From: Nocardioides turkmenicus
GTDB lineage: Bacteria; Actinomycetota; Actinomycetes; Propionibacteriales; Nocardioidaceae
Direction of reading: 5' to 3'
Length of the DNA stretch: 64,000 nt
Assembly (NCBI RefSeq): GCF_011045035.1
Contig: NZ_JAALAA010000007.1
Location: forward strand, 124,001 to 188,000
Position 1 is the stretch's first letter. Each line of letters opens with the position of its first letter. The notes beneath the pieces were generated by a model. It searched no databases. It worked only from the letters and a program-made list of their open reading frames with translations, and was not told where the DNA came from. Positions 16,752 to 26,439 of this stretch are shown here, piece by piece. The translations under genes and the position numbers were made by a program.

Positions 16752-19607
16752 GTGACGGATGTGACCATCTGTCTGCTGGGCCCTCTGGTCGTCACGCGTT
16801 CAGGCGAGCCCGTGGAGATTCCGGGACGACGCCCGCGCACCCTCCTGGCGCTGCTGGCCCTGGAGGCCGGCACCCCGGTCTCCGCCGACGTGCTCGCCGA
16901 CCGGATCTGGGGCGAGGAGCTCCCCGACAACCCGCGTGGCAGCCTGCACACCTACATCGGGCGGCTGCGCCGCGTGCTCGGCAAGGAGGTCGTACGCCGA
17001 GCCGCCGGGGGCTACATCCTCGACCTGCCCCGCTCCTCGGTCGACGCGCTCGCCTTCGTCGACCTGCTCGACGCCGCCGAGGGGCCGGAGACCTACGAAC
17101 GGCTCGAGGAGGCCATCGCGCTGTGGCGCGCCGAGCCGTTCGACGAGTCCGCGGGCGAGTCGCTCGCCGAGCGCACCCGTCCGTGGCTGGTCGACCGCTA
17201 CCTCGCCGCGCTGGAGCGCCGCGCCGAGCTCGACATCGCCGCCGGCCGGGCCGCGAAGGCGGTCGCCGACGTGCGCCGGGTGGTCGGCGACCATCCGCTG
17301 CGCGAGTCGCTGTGGGTGGTGCTCCTGGACGCGCTCGAGTCGGCGGGACGTACGGCCGAGGCGCTGGAGGCCTACGAGGAGGTCCGGGCGCGGCTGGCCG
17401 ACGAGCTCGGCGCTGATCCCGGCGCGGAGCTGCGCTCGACGTTCACCCGGCTGCTGGCCGGTTCCTCGCCGGCCGCGCCGGAGGCCGAGCCGCCGCTGGG
17501 TCAGGCGACGGTGCCCGCGCAGCGCGTCTCCGAGGAGGACATGGTCCCTCGGCAGCTCCCGGCCGACATCCCCAGCTTCTCCGGGCGCACCGCCGAGCTC
17601 CGGCTGCTCGACGCGGTGACCATCTCGCACGACGCGGGCTGGCCGAGCGTGGTCGCGGTGCACGGCATCGGTGCGGTGGGCAAGACCGCGCTCGCGGTGC
17701 ACTGGGCGCGGAGCCGGACCGAGCACTTCCCCGACGGTCAGCTCTTCATCGACCTTCGCGGCTTCGGGCCGGGCGAGCCGCTGTCGCACGCGCAGGCGCT
17801 CACGACCCTGCTGATCGGGCTCGGCGTCGACGTCGCCTCGGTCCCGGCCGAGGTGGACGCGGCATCGGCACTGCTGCGTACGACCCTCGCGCAGCGGCGC
17901 ATGCTCCTCGTCCTCGACAACGCCCGCGACTCGGCCCACGTGCGGCCGCTGCTGCCGGGCGGTGACTCGCTGGTGCTGGTGACCAGCCGCAGCCAGCTGC
18001 GTGGCCTGGCCGCCCGTGAGGGTGCTCGCCGGCTCGCGCTGGACACGCTCGCCCCGGAGGAGTCGGCCGCCTTCCTCAAGCAGCGGCTCATCGACCGGGC
18101 GGCGGACGACGCGGACGTACGTGCGCTGGCGGAGAGGTGTGGACACCTGCCGCTGGCGCTCGCTGTCGCGGCCGAGCGCTGCAGCCGCTACCCCGACCTC
18201 TCCCTGAGCGACCTGGTCGCCGAGCTCGACGGCGAGACCAGCCGGCTGGCCGCTCTGGAGGCGCCGCTCGATCCGATCTCCGACCTGCGGGCGGTCTTCT
18301 CCTGGTCCTACGACTCCCTCGACGAGGAGTCGCGGCGCGCCTTCCGGCTCCTCGGCCTCCGCCCGGGTCACGAGATCGGGATGCCGGCGATGGCGGCGCT
18401 CTTCGGCGTCGACACCGGCGCCGCGCGGCGCCTGGTCGACAAGCTGGTCGACGCCAGCCTGGTCCGCGAGCATCGCCCGGGCCGCTTCGTGCTCCACGAC
18501 CTGATCCGCGACTACGCGTTGGAGATGGGCTCCGAGGAGGAGTCGGGCGAGGCGCTGCTGCGGCTGGTGAGCTGGTACACCCACTCCCTCGTCGCCGCCT
18601 CCGAGGCCGACGGCCGGTCGTTCCGGCTGATGAGCCTCGACCCGGTCGTCGACGGGGTGACGCCGCTGAGCTTCGCGACCTCGCAGCAGGCCCGCGCCTG
18701 GGGCGACCGGGAGTGGATCACCATGGGCAGCGCCGTACGCCTCGCGGTGCGTGCCGGGCTGCTGGGTCCCGCCTACCAGCTGGTCAACAAGATGTTCAGC
18801 CTCTCGATGCGGCACCCACCCGCCGAGACCTTGCCGCTCCAGGAGCTCGGCCTCGACGCCGCGCTGCGCGCCGGTGAGCACGTCGACGCGGCCTACATCC
18901 GCAACCAGGCCGGGATCAGCCGGGCGCGGGCGGGTGACCTGACCCGGGCGATCACGGACTTCCGGGGCGCGGCCGCGGTGTTCCGCGAGGCCGGGACCGC
19001 CGCCGGTCTGGAGATGGCGCTGTCCAACTGCGGCCAGGCGCTGAGCATGATCGGCTCCCTCGACGAGGCGGTCGCCGTGCTCGAGGAGGCCCACGCCGTC
19101 GCGGACGCGGCCGGGATGGACGACCGTGCCCGCGGCAGCCTGATCGGGCTCGCAGAGGTCTATGTCCGGATGGAGCGCTACGAGGACGCCCTGCGGCTGA
19201 TCGAGGAGGAGATCGGCCACGGGCCGGTCGACGTCGACTCCTCGGCCTCGCCGCGGATGACCATGATCGACGCCCTGATCGGCCTGGGCCGCTACGACGA
19301 GGCCGAGACCCAGCTGCGCCTGGAGCTCGCCCACCACCTCGAGGAGCGCAACCGCTGGGCGGAGGCCAACGCTCTCGTACGCCGCGCCCTGATCGAGCGC
19401 GACACCGGCCGTGCCGCCGAGGCCCGTGCGACCCTCCACGAGGTCATCGCGATCCTCGACGACGTGGGGGAGCTCGACCGCACCGCCCTCACCCGCGAGC
19501 GGGTCGAGGAGCTGCTCGCCGGCGTGGAGTCCTCGGTATCCGCGGGTCGGGACGTCGACGCCGCGGAGGCTCAGGGGTTGGGCGGCGGCGTAGCGTTGCG
19601 TCCGTGA
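16752..19607 (+). CDS. AfsR/SARP-type regulator (BTAD, NB-ARC, TPR)
   Basis: 951 residues: an OmpR-like winged helix (to about 95; VTICLLGPLVVTRSGEPVEIPG... LADRIWGEELPDNPRGSLHTYIGRLRRVLG), a bacterial transcriptional activation domain (about 100-250), an NB-ARC ATPase with intact P-loop GIGAVGKT (about 302-309) and RNBS/GLPL-like CGHLPLALAVAAERC, then TPR repeats (about 690-900). This is the AfsR/SARP layout of pathway-specific activators in actinomycetes. Start GTG 16752. The stop overlaps the next gene by 4 bp (GTGA), so the regulator and the ATPase/VWA pair are probably one operon, an unusual partner for a SARP. Confidence 0.9.
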   Translation: MTDVTICLLGPLVVTRSGEPVEIPGRRPRTLLALLALEAGTPVSADVLADRIWGEELPDNPRGSLHTYIGRLRRVLGKEVVRRAAGGYILDLPRSSVDALAFVDLLDAAEGPETYERLEEAIALWRAEPFDESAGESLAERTRPWLVDRYLAALERRAELDIAAGRAAKAVADVRRVVGDHPLRESLWVVLLDALESAGRTAEALEAYEEVRARLADELGADPGAELRSTFTRLLAGSSPAAPEAEPPLGQATVPAQRVSEEDMVPRQLPADIPSFSGRTAELRLLDAVTISHDAGWPSVVAVHGIGAVGKTALAVHWARSRTEHFPDGQLFIDLRGFGPGEPLSHAQALTTLLIGLGVDVASVPAEVDAASALLRTTLAQRRMLLVLDNARDSAHVRPLLPGGDSLVLVTSRSQLRGLAAREGARRLALDTLAPEESAAFLKQRLIDRAADDADVRALAERCGHLPLALAVAAERCSRYPDLSLSDLVAELDGETSRLAALEAPLDPISDLRAVFSWSYDSLDEESRRAFRLLGLRPGHEIGMPAMAALFGVDTGAARRLVDKLVDASLVREHRPGRFVLHDLIRDYALEMGSEEESGEALLRLVSWYTHSLVAASEADGRSFRLMSLDPVVDGVTPLSFATSQQARAWGDREWITMGSAVRLAVRAGLLGPAYQLVNKMFSLSMRHPPAETLPLQELGLDAALRAGEHVDAAYIRNQAGISRARAGDLTRAITDFRGAAAVFREAGTAAGLEMALSNCGQALSMIGSLDEAVAVLEEAHAVADAAGMDDRARGSLIGLAEVYVRMERYEDALRLIEEEIGHGPVDVDSSASPRMTMIDALIGLGRYDEAETQLRLELAHHLEERNRWAEANALVRRALIERDTGRAAEARATLHEVIAILDDVGELDRTALTRERVEELLAGVESSVSAGRDVDAAEAQGLGGGVALRP

Positions 19608-21007
19608 CTGCCGCACCCACGATCAGCACCCTCGGCCAGCTGCGCGCCAGCGGCCACGCGTTCAAGTCGCTCCGTGAGGAGATCCGCGACAACCTGCTGG
19701 CGAAGCTGGCAGCCGGAGAGGACCCCTGGCCCGGGCTGCACGGGCTGGAGGACACCGTCATCCCCCAGCTCGAGCGTGCCCTGATCGCCGGTCACGACAT
19801 CGTCCTGCTGGGCGAGCGTGGCCAGGGCAAGACCAGGCTGCTGCGTACGTTGGTGGGGTTGCTCGACGAGTGGACCCCGGTCATCGAGGGCTCCGAGCTC
19901 GGCGAGCACCCCTACGAGCCGGTCTCGGTTGGTTCCCAGCGTCTGGCGGCGACCGCCGGTGACGCGTTGCCGGTCGCGTGGAAGCACCGCTCCGAGCGCT
20001 ACTCGGAGAAGCTCGCCACCCCCGACACGAGCGTGGCCGACCTGATCGGCGACGTCGACCCGATGAAGGTCGCCGAGGGGCGCTCGCTGGGTGACCCGGA
20101 GACGATCCATTTCGGCCTGATCCCGCGCTCCCACCGCGGCATCGTCGCGATCAACGAGCTGCCCGACCTCGCCGAGCGGATCCAGGTGGCGATGCTCAAC
20201 GTGATGGAGGAGCGCGACATCCAGATCCGCGGCTACGTGCTGCGGCTGCCCCTGGATCTCCTGGTGGTGGCCTCCGCCAACCCGGAGGACTACACCAACC
20301 GCGGCCGGATCATCACGCCGCTCAAGGACCGTTTCGGCGCCGAGATCCGCACCCACTACCCGCGCGAGCTCGCCGCGGAGATGGCGGTGATCCGGCAGGA
20401 GGCCGCGCTGGTCGCCGACGTGCCGGACCACCTTCTCGAGATCCTCGCCGTCTTCACCCGCCACCTGCGGGCATCCTCTGCGGTCGACCAGCGTTCCGGG
20501 GTCTCCGCGCGCTTCTCGATCGCCGGCGCCGAGACCGTCGCCGCGTCGGCGCTCCACCGTGCCACCGTGGCGGGGGAGCCCGATGCGGTCGCTCGTCTCG
20601 TCGACATCGAGACGGCCGTCGAGGTGCTCTCCGGCAAGATCGAGTTCGAGTCCGGCGAGGAGGGCCGCGAGGCCGACATCCTCACCCACCTGCTGCGTAC
20701 GGCCATCGCCGAGACCGTCCGCAAGACCTTCCGCGGCCTCGACTTCGCGCTGCTCATCGACGCCATCGAGGACGGCCGGATGGTCACCACCGGCACCAGG
20801 GTCTCCGCCCGCGACTTCCTGGAGGGCCTCCCGGTCCTGGGCGAGTCGGATCTCTACGACCAGATCGGCGACCGCGTCTACGAGGCCACCGGCGGTCCCA
20901 AGAACGACGGCCAGCTCGCCAGCGCGGTCGAGCTGGCCCTGGAGGGCTTGTTCCTGGCGAGGAAGATCGGCAAGGACACGGCGGACGGAGAGACGATCTA
21001 CGGCTGA
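19604..21007 (+). CDS. MoxR/ChlI-type AAA+ ATPase
   Basis: 467 residues with Walker A GERGQGKT (about 71-78), a Walker B-like strand GIVAINELPDL in which the usual Asp is Asn, sensor 1 VVASANPEDYTNRG and an arginine-finger segment. This is the magnesium-chelatase/MoxR group, which remodels target proteins with a VWA-domain partner. That partner follows at 21115. The GTG start overlaps the SARP-like gene by 4 bp. No cobalt or magnesium chelatase large subunit is present, so a chelatase role is unlikely; a chaperone-like metal-insertion or stress role fits. Confidence 0.88.
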   Translation: MTAAPTISTLGQLRASGHAFKSLREEIRDNLLAKLAAGEDPWPGLHGLEDTVIPQLERALIAGHDIVLLGERGQGKTRLLRTLVGLLDEWTPVIEGSELGEHPYEPVSVGSQRLAATAGDALPVAWKHRSERYSEKLATPDTSVADLIGDVDPMKVAEGRSLGDPETIHFGLIPRSHRGIVAINELPDLAERIQVAMLNVMEERDIQIRGYVLRLPLDLLVVASANPEDYTNRGRIITPLKDRFGAEIRTHYPRELAAEMAVIRQEAALVADVPDHLLEILAVFTRHLRASSAVDQRSGVSARFSIAGAETVAASALHRATVAGEPDAVARLVDIETAVEVLSGKIEFESGEEGREADILTHLLRTAIAETVRKTFRGLDFALLIDAIEDGRMVTTGTRVSARDFLEGLPVLGESDLYDQIGDRVYEATGGPKNDGQLASAVELALEGLFLARKIGKDTADGETIYG

Positions 21008-21025
21008 GGAGGCCGTCAGCCGGGG

Positions 21026-21094
21026 GTAACACGTCGTTCGCAGGACTACTCGCCCTATCAGAACGACCGGATAGACCTACGAACAGCGTGTTAC
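21026..21094 (+). promoter_or_regulatory. Nested inverted repeats between ATPase and VWA genes
   Basis: The outer arms GTAACACGTCGTTCG (21026-21040) and CGAACAGCGTGTTAC (21080-21094) match at 13 of 15 positions. Inside the loop CTATC pairs with GATAG. The structure fills the 107-bp gap and ends 20 bp before the VWA start, leaving the GAGGAG site free. It may be a processing or attenuation structure, or a second promoter/operator. Confidence 0.5.
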
Positions 21095-21114
21095 ACGCGT
21101 TGAGGAGCACCACG

Positions 21115-23130
21115 ATGAGCCGCTACAAGAAGTACGCCGGGGGTGACCCGCTCGCTCCGCCGGTCGACATCGCCGAGGCGCTGGACGCGATCGGCGAGGA
21201 CGTCATGTCCGGCTACTCGCCAGAGCGCGCGATGCGGGAGTTCCTGCGGCGCGGGGGACAGGACCAGCGCGGTCTCGACGACCTTGCCCGGCAGGTCGCC
21301 GAGCGGCGCCGGGAGCTGCTGCAGCGTCACAACCTCGACGGCACGCTCGAGCAGGTGCGCGAGCTGCTGGACAGGGCCGTCCTGGAGGAGCGCAAGCAGC
21401 TCGCCCGCGACGTCACCATGGACGACGGTGACCGCGCCTTCCGGGAGATGCAGATCGACAACCTCTCGCCCAATACCGCCGCCGCGGTGAGCGAGCTCTC
21501 CTCCTACGACTGGACCTCGCGCGAGGCCCGCGAGGCCTACGACGAGATCAAGGACCTGCTCGGGCGGGAGATCCTCGACCAGCGGTTCGCCGGGATGAAG
21601 CAGGCGCTCGAAGGTGCCACCGACGAGGACCGCGAGGCGATCGCGGAGATGCTCCGCGACCTCAACGCGCTGCTCGACAAGCACAACCGCGGCGAGGACA
21701 CCGACTCGGACTTCGACGAGTTCATGGCCAAGCACGGCCAGTACCTCCCCGAGAACCCGCAGAACATCGACGAGCTGCTCGACACCCTCGCGCAGCGCTC
21801 GGCGGCCGCGCAGCGGATGCTCAACTCGATGTCGCCCGAGCAACGGCGCGAGCTGATGGAGCTCTCGGCGCAGGCGTTCGGCTCGCCCGCGCTGATGGAC
21901 CAGCTGGCGCAGCTCGACGCCAACCTGCAGGCGGCCCGCCCTGGCGAGGACTGGTACGGCGCCGAGGAGTTCGGTGGCGGCGAGGGGCTCGGCCTCGGCG
22001 ACGGCACCGGGGTGCTGCAGGACATCGCCGAGCTCGACCAGCTCTCCGAGCAGCTCCAGCAGTCCTACGCGGGTTCGCGTCTCGATGACATCGACTTGGA
22101 CGCGCTCTCGAGGCAGCTCGGTGACCAGGCCGCCGTCGACGCGCGCACCCTGCAGGAGCTCGAGCAGGCGCTGCGCGACTCCGGTCAGCTCGAGCGCGGC
22201 TCCGACGGCGACCTCCGGCTCACCCCGAAGGCGATGCGGCAGCTCGGGAGGTCGCTGCTGCGCGACGTCGCCCAGCGGCTCTCCGGGCGGCAGGGCGAAC
22301 GCGACCTGCAGCGCGCCGGGGCGGCCGGCGATCTCTCGGGCTCGTCGCGGCCCTGGGCCTTCGGCGACACGGAGCCCTGGGACGTACCTCGCACCGTCAC
22401 CAACGCCATCATCCGGGAAGTCGGTGAGGGGCGTTCGGGCCCCGGCGTGCGGCTGACCGTCGATGATATCGAGGTGCAGGAGACGGAAGCCCGTACGCAG
22501 GCAGCGGTCGCCCTCCTGGTCGACACCAGCTTCTCGATGGCGATGGACGGCCGGTGGGTGCCGATGAAGCGCACCGCGCTCGCGCTGCACACTCTGATCA
22601 AGAGCCGGTTCCGCAACGACGACCTGCAGCTGATCTCGTTCGGCCGCTACGCCCAGACGATGGAGATCGAGAAGCTGACCGCCCTCGACGCGATCTGGGA
22701 CAAGGGCACCAACCTGCACCACGCGCTGCTGCTGGCCAACCGCCACTTCCGCAAGCACCCGAGCGCCCAGCCGGTGCTGCTGATAGTGACCGACGGCGAG
22801 CCCACCGCCCACCTGGAGCCGGGCGGAGACGTCTGGTTCTCCTACCCGCCCCACCCGGTGACGATCGCCAGGTCCGTGGACGAGCTGGAGAACGCCCGTC
22901 GCCTGGGCGCCCAGACCACGTTCTTCCGCCTCGGCGACGACCCCGGCCTGGCCCGGTTCATCGACTCGATGGCCCGCCGCGTCGAGGGGCGCGTCGTCGC
23001 GCCCGAGCTGGACGACCTCGGCGCGGCCGTGGTCGGGTCGTATCTGGGGGACAGGACGGCGCGGCGTACGTCGAACTCCTACGGGGGATATCCCGATGCG
23101 TTCGGCGGGCGCGGCTGGTGGGCCGGCTGA
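21115..23130 (+). CDS. VWA-domain protein, partner of the MoxR/ChlI ATPase
   Basis: About 671 residues. The N-terminal 450 are strongly charged and helical (RRELLQRHNLDGTLEQVRELLDRA..., many Gln/Leu), likely coiled coil. The C-terminal 220 form a von Willebrand A domain with an intact MIDAS: DTSFSMAM (DxSxS), a Thr in KGTNLHHALLL, and Asp in LLIVTDGEP. ATG 21115 is preceded by GAGGAG; an upstream ATG at 21088 is not. It is cytoplasmic, with no signal or membrane segment. ATPase-VWA pairs of this kind act together in metal insertion or complex remodelling; the client here is unknown. Confidence 0.88.
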   Translation: MSRYKKYAGGDPLAPPVDIAEALDAIGEDVMSGYSPERAMREFLRRGGQDQRGLDDLARQVAERRRELLQRHNLDGTLEQVRELLDRAVLEERKQLARDVTMDDGDRAFREMQIDNLSPNTAAAVSELSSYDWTSREAREAYDEIKDLLGREILDQRFAGMKQALEGATDEDREAIAEMLRDLNALLDKHNRGEDTDSDFDEFMAKHGQYLPENPQNIDELLDTLAQRSAAAQRMLNSMSPEQRRELMELSAQAFGSPALMDQLAQLDANLQAARPGEDWYGAEEFGGGEGLGLGDGTGVLQDIAELDQLSEQLQQSYAGSRLDDIDLDALSRQLGDQAAVDARTLQELEQALRDSGQLERGSDGDLRLTPKAMRQLGRSLLRDVAQRLSGRQGERDLQRAGAAGDLSGSSRPWAFGDTEPWDVPRTVTNAIIREVGEGRSGPGVRLTVDDIEVQETEARTQAAVALLVDTSFSMAMDGRWVPMKRTALALHTLIKSRFRNDDLQLISFGRYAQTMEIEKLTALDAIWDKGTNLHHALLLANRHFRKHPSAQPVLLIVTDGEPTAHLEPGGDVWFSYPPHPVTIARSVDELENARRLGAQTTFFRLGDDPGLARFIDSMARRVEGRVVAPELDDLGAAVVGSYLGDRTARRTSNSYGGYPDAFGGRGWWAG

Positions 23131-23158
23131 ATGCTCACCGAGTTAACTCGGTGAGCAT
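23131..23158. terminator. Perfect 28-bp palindrome after the VWA gene
   Basis: ATGCTCACCGAGTT (23131-23144) is followed directly by its exact complement to 23158, starting on the base after the VWA stop codon and ending 21 bp before the TauE start. With no spacer and no T-run, it could be a terminator hairpin or a dimeric-repressor operator for the TauE gene. Confidence 0.6.
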
Positions 23159-23179
23159 CCGGGCGCGTAGCCTGCGCTC

Positions 23180-23959
23180 GTGCCCGAGGAGACGCTGAAC
23201 GTACTTGCCCTTCTCGCTCTCGCGGCCCTGGCCGCCGGATACGTGGACGCGGTGGTCGGGGGAGGCGGCCTGATCCAGCTCCCGGCGCTGCTGTTGTTCA
23301 TGCCCGGCGCTGCGCCGGTGCAGATCCTGGCGACCAACAAGCTGGCCTCGGTCTTCGGCACCTCGATCAGCGCGGCGACCTACTACCGACGCGTGGGGCC
23401 CGATCCGAAGACGTTCATTCCGCTCATGATCCTGGCGTTCGTCGGGTCAGCGTTGGGGGCGGGGGTGGCGTCGTACCTGCCTGAGAAGGTCTTCGAGCCG
23501 ATCGTGCTGGTCGCGCTGATCCTGGTGGGGGCGTGGGTGTTGTTCAAGCCGTCGCTCGGGGAGGCGACCGCGCTGAAGTTCGACGATCACCGGCACGTGA
23601 TCGGCGCGATGGTGGTCGGGTTCGCGGTCGGCTTCTACGACGGTGCCCTCGGCCCCGGGACCGGGAGCTTCCTGGTGATCGGGCTGGTCGGCCTGCTCGG
23701 CTACTCCTTCCTGGAGGCGAGCGCGAAGGCGAAGATGGCCAACGTCGCCACCAACCTGGCCGCTCTCGTCGTCTTCGTCCCGCAGGGCGCGGTGCTGTGG
23801 AAGACCGGCCTGGTGATGGGCGTGTGCAACCTGATCGGCGGCTACCTCGGAGCGCGGACGGCGGTGGCGAAGGGCGCCGGTTTCGTACGCGTCTTCTTCA
23901 TCGTCGTGGTCGCGGGGTTCATCATCCGCATCGGCGGCAGCGTTCTCGGGGTCTGGTGA
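23180..23959 (+). CDS. TauE/SafE-family sulfite/anion exporter
   Basis: 259 residues, eight predicted membrane segments in two repeats. The family motif GGGGLIQLPALLLF is at residues 26-39, and its second-half counterpart is GFYDGALGPGTGSFLVI. TauE proteins export sulfite, sulfoacetate or related anions, or act as general permeases. Start GTG 23180. YigZ follows with 1-bp overlap (TGATG). The sulfur genes elsewhere in the window make an organosulfur substrate plausible but not shown. Confidence 0.9.
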   Translation: MPEETLNVLALLALAALAAGYVDAVVGGGGLIQLPALLLFMPGAAPVQILATNKLASVFGTSISAATYYRRVGPDPKTFIPLMILAFVGSALGAGVASYLPEKVFEPIVLVALILVGAWVLFKPSLGEATALKFDDHRHVIGAMVVGFAVGFYDGALGPGTGSFLVIGLVGLLGYSFLEASAKAKMANVATNLAALVVFVPQGAVLWKTGLVMGVCNLIGGYLGARTAVAKGAGFVRVFFIVVVAGFIIRIGGSVLGVW

Positions 23960-24582
23960 TGCACTACCTGACCATCGCCCGCGACGGCCACGCCGAGATC
24001 GAGGAGAAGCGGTCCCGGTTCCTGTGCACGCTCGTCGGGGTCGAGAACGAGGAAGACGCGCGGGCGGTCGTCGAGCGGCTGCGCAAGCAGCACTGGGATG
24101 CCCGGCACACCTGCTCGGCGTTCCGGATCGGCCCGCCACCTCAGCCGGTCGAGCGCTCCAACGACGACGGCGAGCCGGCTGGCACCGCGGGTGCCCCGAT
24201 GCTCGAGGTGCTCCGCGGCGCCGGGGTGTCGGACACGGTCGCCGTGGTGACCCGCTGGTTCGGCGGGACGCTGCTCGGCGCGGGTGGCCTCGTCCGGGCC
24301 TACTCCGACGCCGTCCGGGCCGCGCTGGACGAGGTCGGGACGCTGCGGCGAGAGCTGGTCCGGGAGTATGCGATCGAGGTTCCGTACGACGCCGCCGGCC
24401 GCCTCGAGACCGACCTGCGATCCTCCGGGGTGACCGTCCTCGACACCGCCTACGGTGCCGCCGTGACCCTGCGGATCGGGGCTCCTCCGGCGGAGGAGAA
24501 ACGCCTCCAGACGCTGGTCGCGGAGCTCACCGCCGGCGGCTCCGTTCTGGTGCCCGGTGTGGACCACTGGGTCGACCGGTAG
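23959..24582 (+). CDS. YigZ/IMPACT family protein
   Basis: 207 residues with the two-domain YigZ layout: an N-terminal IMPACT domain (EIEEKRSRFLCTL... WDARHTCSAFRIG... SNDDGEPAGTAGAPMLEVL... VVTRWFGGTLLGAGGLVRAYSDA) and a C-terminal DUF1949 ferredoxin-like fold. It resembles domain IV of elongation factors and is thought to act on ribosomes or nucleic acids. ATG 23959 overlaps the TauE stop, so translation is coupled. Confidence 0.93.
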   Translation: MHYLTIARDGHAEIEEKRSRFLCTLVGVENEEDARAVVERLRKQHWDARHTCSAFRIGPPPQPVERSNDDGEPAGTAGAPMLEVLRGAGVSDTVAVVTRWFGGTLLGAGGLVRAYSDAVRAALDEVGTLRRELVREYAIEVPYDAAGRLETDLRSSGVTVLDTAYGAAVTLRIGAPPAEEKRLQTLVAELTAGGSVLVPGVDHWVDR

Positions 24583-24605
24583 GCCTGTTTGGGAGAATGG
24601 GCCAG

Positions 24606-25622
24606 GTGAGCGACCATAGCGAGACGCCCGTGGAACTCCCTGCCGGATGGACGACGAAGGTCCCCGACCTCGACGATCTGCCCGCACTGCTGAGGCTCCG
24701 AGCAGCCGACAAGACCCCGTTCGAGGGGTCCGGAAAGGTCGACGCCGACGCCATCACCGGCGAGATCGCGGGCCCCGCTTCCTGGACCCGTCAGCAGCTC
24801 GTCGCGGTCGACCCGGACGGCGACATCCGGGCCTGGGCGATCGCCCACGACCGTGCGGCCGGACGTACGCTCGTCTACCTCTACGTCGACCGCACCATCA
24901 CCCAGGCCGCCGAGGTCGCGGCCGGGCTCTACGCCTGGCTCGAGGAGCAGGCCCGGGCGATGGCCGAGCTGCGTGGCATCACCGAGTCCCACCTGGACGC
25001 CAGCCCGTTCGCCGACGACACCGTGCAGCGCGAGTGGCTCGCGGCGGCGGGGTTCACCAACATGCGCACCTGGCTGCACATGAGCCGGCCGGTCCTGCCC
25101 GACGAGACGGTGCCTCCCCTGCGCGAAGGGGTGACCATCCGGCCGGTCGAGACCCACGAGAACGGCATGCCCGTCGCGGCCGACCTGCAGACGGTCCACC
25201 AGACCCTGGAGGAGTCCTTCCAGGACCACTTCAACTCCTACCGGGAGAGCTTCCCGGAGTTCGTGCAGCGCCTTCGCGAGGATCCGGGTCACCGCTGGGA
25301 CCACTGGTGGCTCGCCTATGTCGACACACCGGAGGGCGAGCTGCCCGCCGGCTCGCTGGTCGCCTCGGTGCTGCCCGCCAACGCGGCCGGGGTCGAGGGG
25401 ACGTACGTCGAATACATCGGCGTCAACCGCAACGCCCGCGGTCGCGGGGTGGCCAAGGGGCTGCTTCACGCCGTGATCGGCGATGCGATCGAGCGCGGCC
25501 GTGACCGGGTCTCGCTCGAGGTCGACGCCGACAGCCCCACCGGGGCCGACGGGCTCTACAAGTCGATGGGCTGGGTGACCGACTACGTCACCGAGTCCTG
25601 GCACAAGGACGTCACTGTCTAG
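24606..25622 (+). CDS. Tandem GNAT-domain acetyltransferase
   Basis: 338 residues with two GNAT folds. The N-terminal one is degenerate (about 15-160). The C-terminal one (about 175-335) keeps the acetyl-CoA loop [19 protein letters not shown] and the terminal LYKSMGWV signature. The layout resembles mycothiol synthase MshD and related tandem GNATs, but I see no clear MshD signature. GTG 24606 sits 9 bp after GGGAGA; ATG 24597 is too close to it. The stop overlaps that of the convergent SDR gene by 4 bp. Substrate unknown. Confidence 0.82.
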   Translation: MSDHSETPVELPAGWTTKVPDLDDLPALLRLRAADKTPFEGSGKVDADAITGEIAGPASWTRQQLVAVDPDGDIRAWAIAHDRAAGRTLVYLYVDRTITQAAEVAAGLYAWLEEQARAMAELRGITESHLDASPFADDTVQREWLAAAGFTNMRTWLHMSRPVLPDETVPPLREGVTIRPVETHENGMPVAADLQTVHQTLEESFQDHFNSYRESFPEFVQRLREDPGHRWDHWWLAYVDTPEGELPAGSLVASVLPANAAGVEGTYVEYIGVNRNARGRGVAKGLLHAVIGDAIERGRDRVSLEVDADSPTGADGLYKSMGWVTDYVTESWHKDVTV

Positions 25623-26422
25623 GCACCCACGTCGGGGAGCTTGAGGTCGAGGGTCGGTGCCTCGGTGCCGCCGTCGACCTCGAGCAGCTTCCCGGTGACG
25701 AACTGCCCGGCCCGCGAGGTCAGGTAGACCACCGCGGCGGCGATGTCCTCGGCCTCCCCGATCCGGCCGAGCGGGGTCTTCGCCTCGATCTCGCCGCGCA
25801 TCGTCTCGTCGCCCGCCACGAACTCGAGCGCGCTGGTCAGCACCGACCCGACGAAGATCCCGTTCACCCGGATCCTCGGCGCCAGGTCGGTCGCGGCGAG
25901 CCGGGTCCAGTGCGCCAGCGCGGCTTTCGCGGTGCCGTAGGCGAGATAGCCGCGCCCGGCGGTCCGTCCCATCATCGAGCTGATCGACACCACCGACTGC
26001 TGCCCGTCCGGGCTCTTCACCAGGTACGGCACCGCCGCCCGCGTCAGCGCGTGCGCCGTCGTCACGTTGAAGTGGAAGGCCTCCTCGAGATAGCCCTCGT
26101 CGGTGTCGAGGAAGGTGTTGGGGATCGTCCCGCCGACGTTGTTGACCACGATGTCGAGGCGCCCGAACTCCGCGTACGCCTGCTCCGCCAGCCCCGCCGT
26201 CACCGCCGTGTCCGCCAGGTCCGCCGGCACCACGAGCGCCCGCCGCCCCGCCGCCTCGACCCTCTCTGCGACCGCCTCAAGCTGGCGCTCGGTCCGCGAC
26301 GCGATCACCACGTCCGCACCGGCCTCCGCCAGCGCCACTGCCGTCGCCGCGCCGATCCCGCGCCCCGCCCCGGTCACCACGGCCACATGGTCGGTCAGTG
26401 TGAATCGATCAAGAATGCTCAT
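25619..26422 (-). CDS. Short-chain dehydrogenase/reductase
   Basis: 267 residues, classical SDR: cofactor motif TGAGRGIG (about 18-25), NNVGG (usually NNAG), catalytic Ser in VVSISSMMG, and YGTAK (YxxxK). The Arg of VIASRT after strand 2 suggests NADP preference. The C-terminal DGG motif is present. ATG 26422 has GAGGAG upstream. It is probably transcribed with the DapB-fold gene at 26603-27688, but the 21-bp repeat array lies between them, so expression may be affected by that structure. Substrate unknown. Confidence 0.93.
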   Translation of the reverse strand: MSILDRFTLTDHVAVVTGAGRGIGAATAVALAEAGADVVIASRTERQLEAVAERVEAAGRRALVVPADLADTAVTAGLAEQAYAEFGRLDIVVNNVGGTIPNTFLDTDEGYLEEAFHFNVTTAHALTRAAVPYLVKSPDGQQSVVSISSMMGRTAGRGYLAYGTAKAALAHWTRLAATDLAPRIRVNGIFVGSVLTSALEFVAGDETMRGEIEAKTPLGRIGEAEDIAAAVVYLTSRAGQFVTGKLLEVDGGTEAPTLDLKLPDVGA

Positions 26423-26439
26423 GTTTTCTCCTCAGTCAT

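Noticed and set aside
16752..23130. Secondary-metabolite gene cluster around the SARP-like regulator
   Set aside because: No polyketide, peptide synthetase, RiPP or terpene genes lie in the window.
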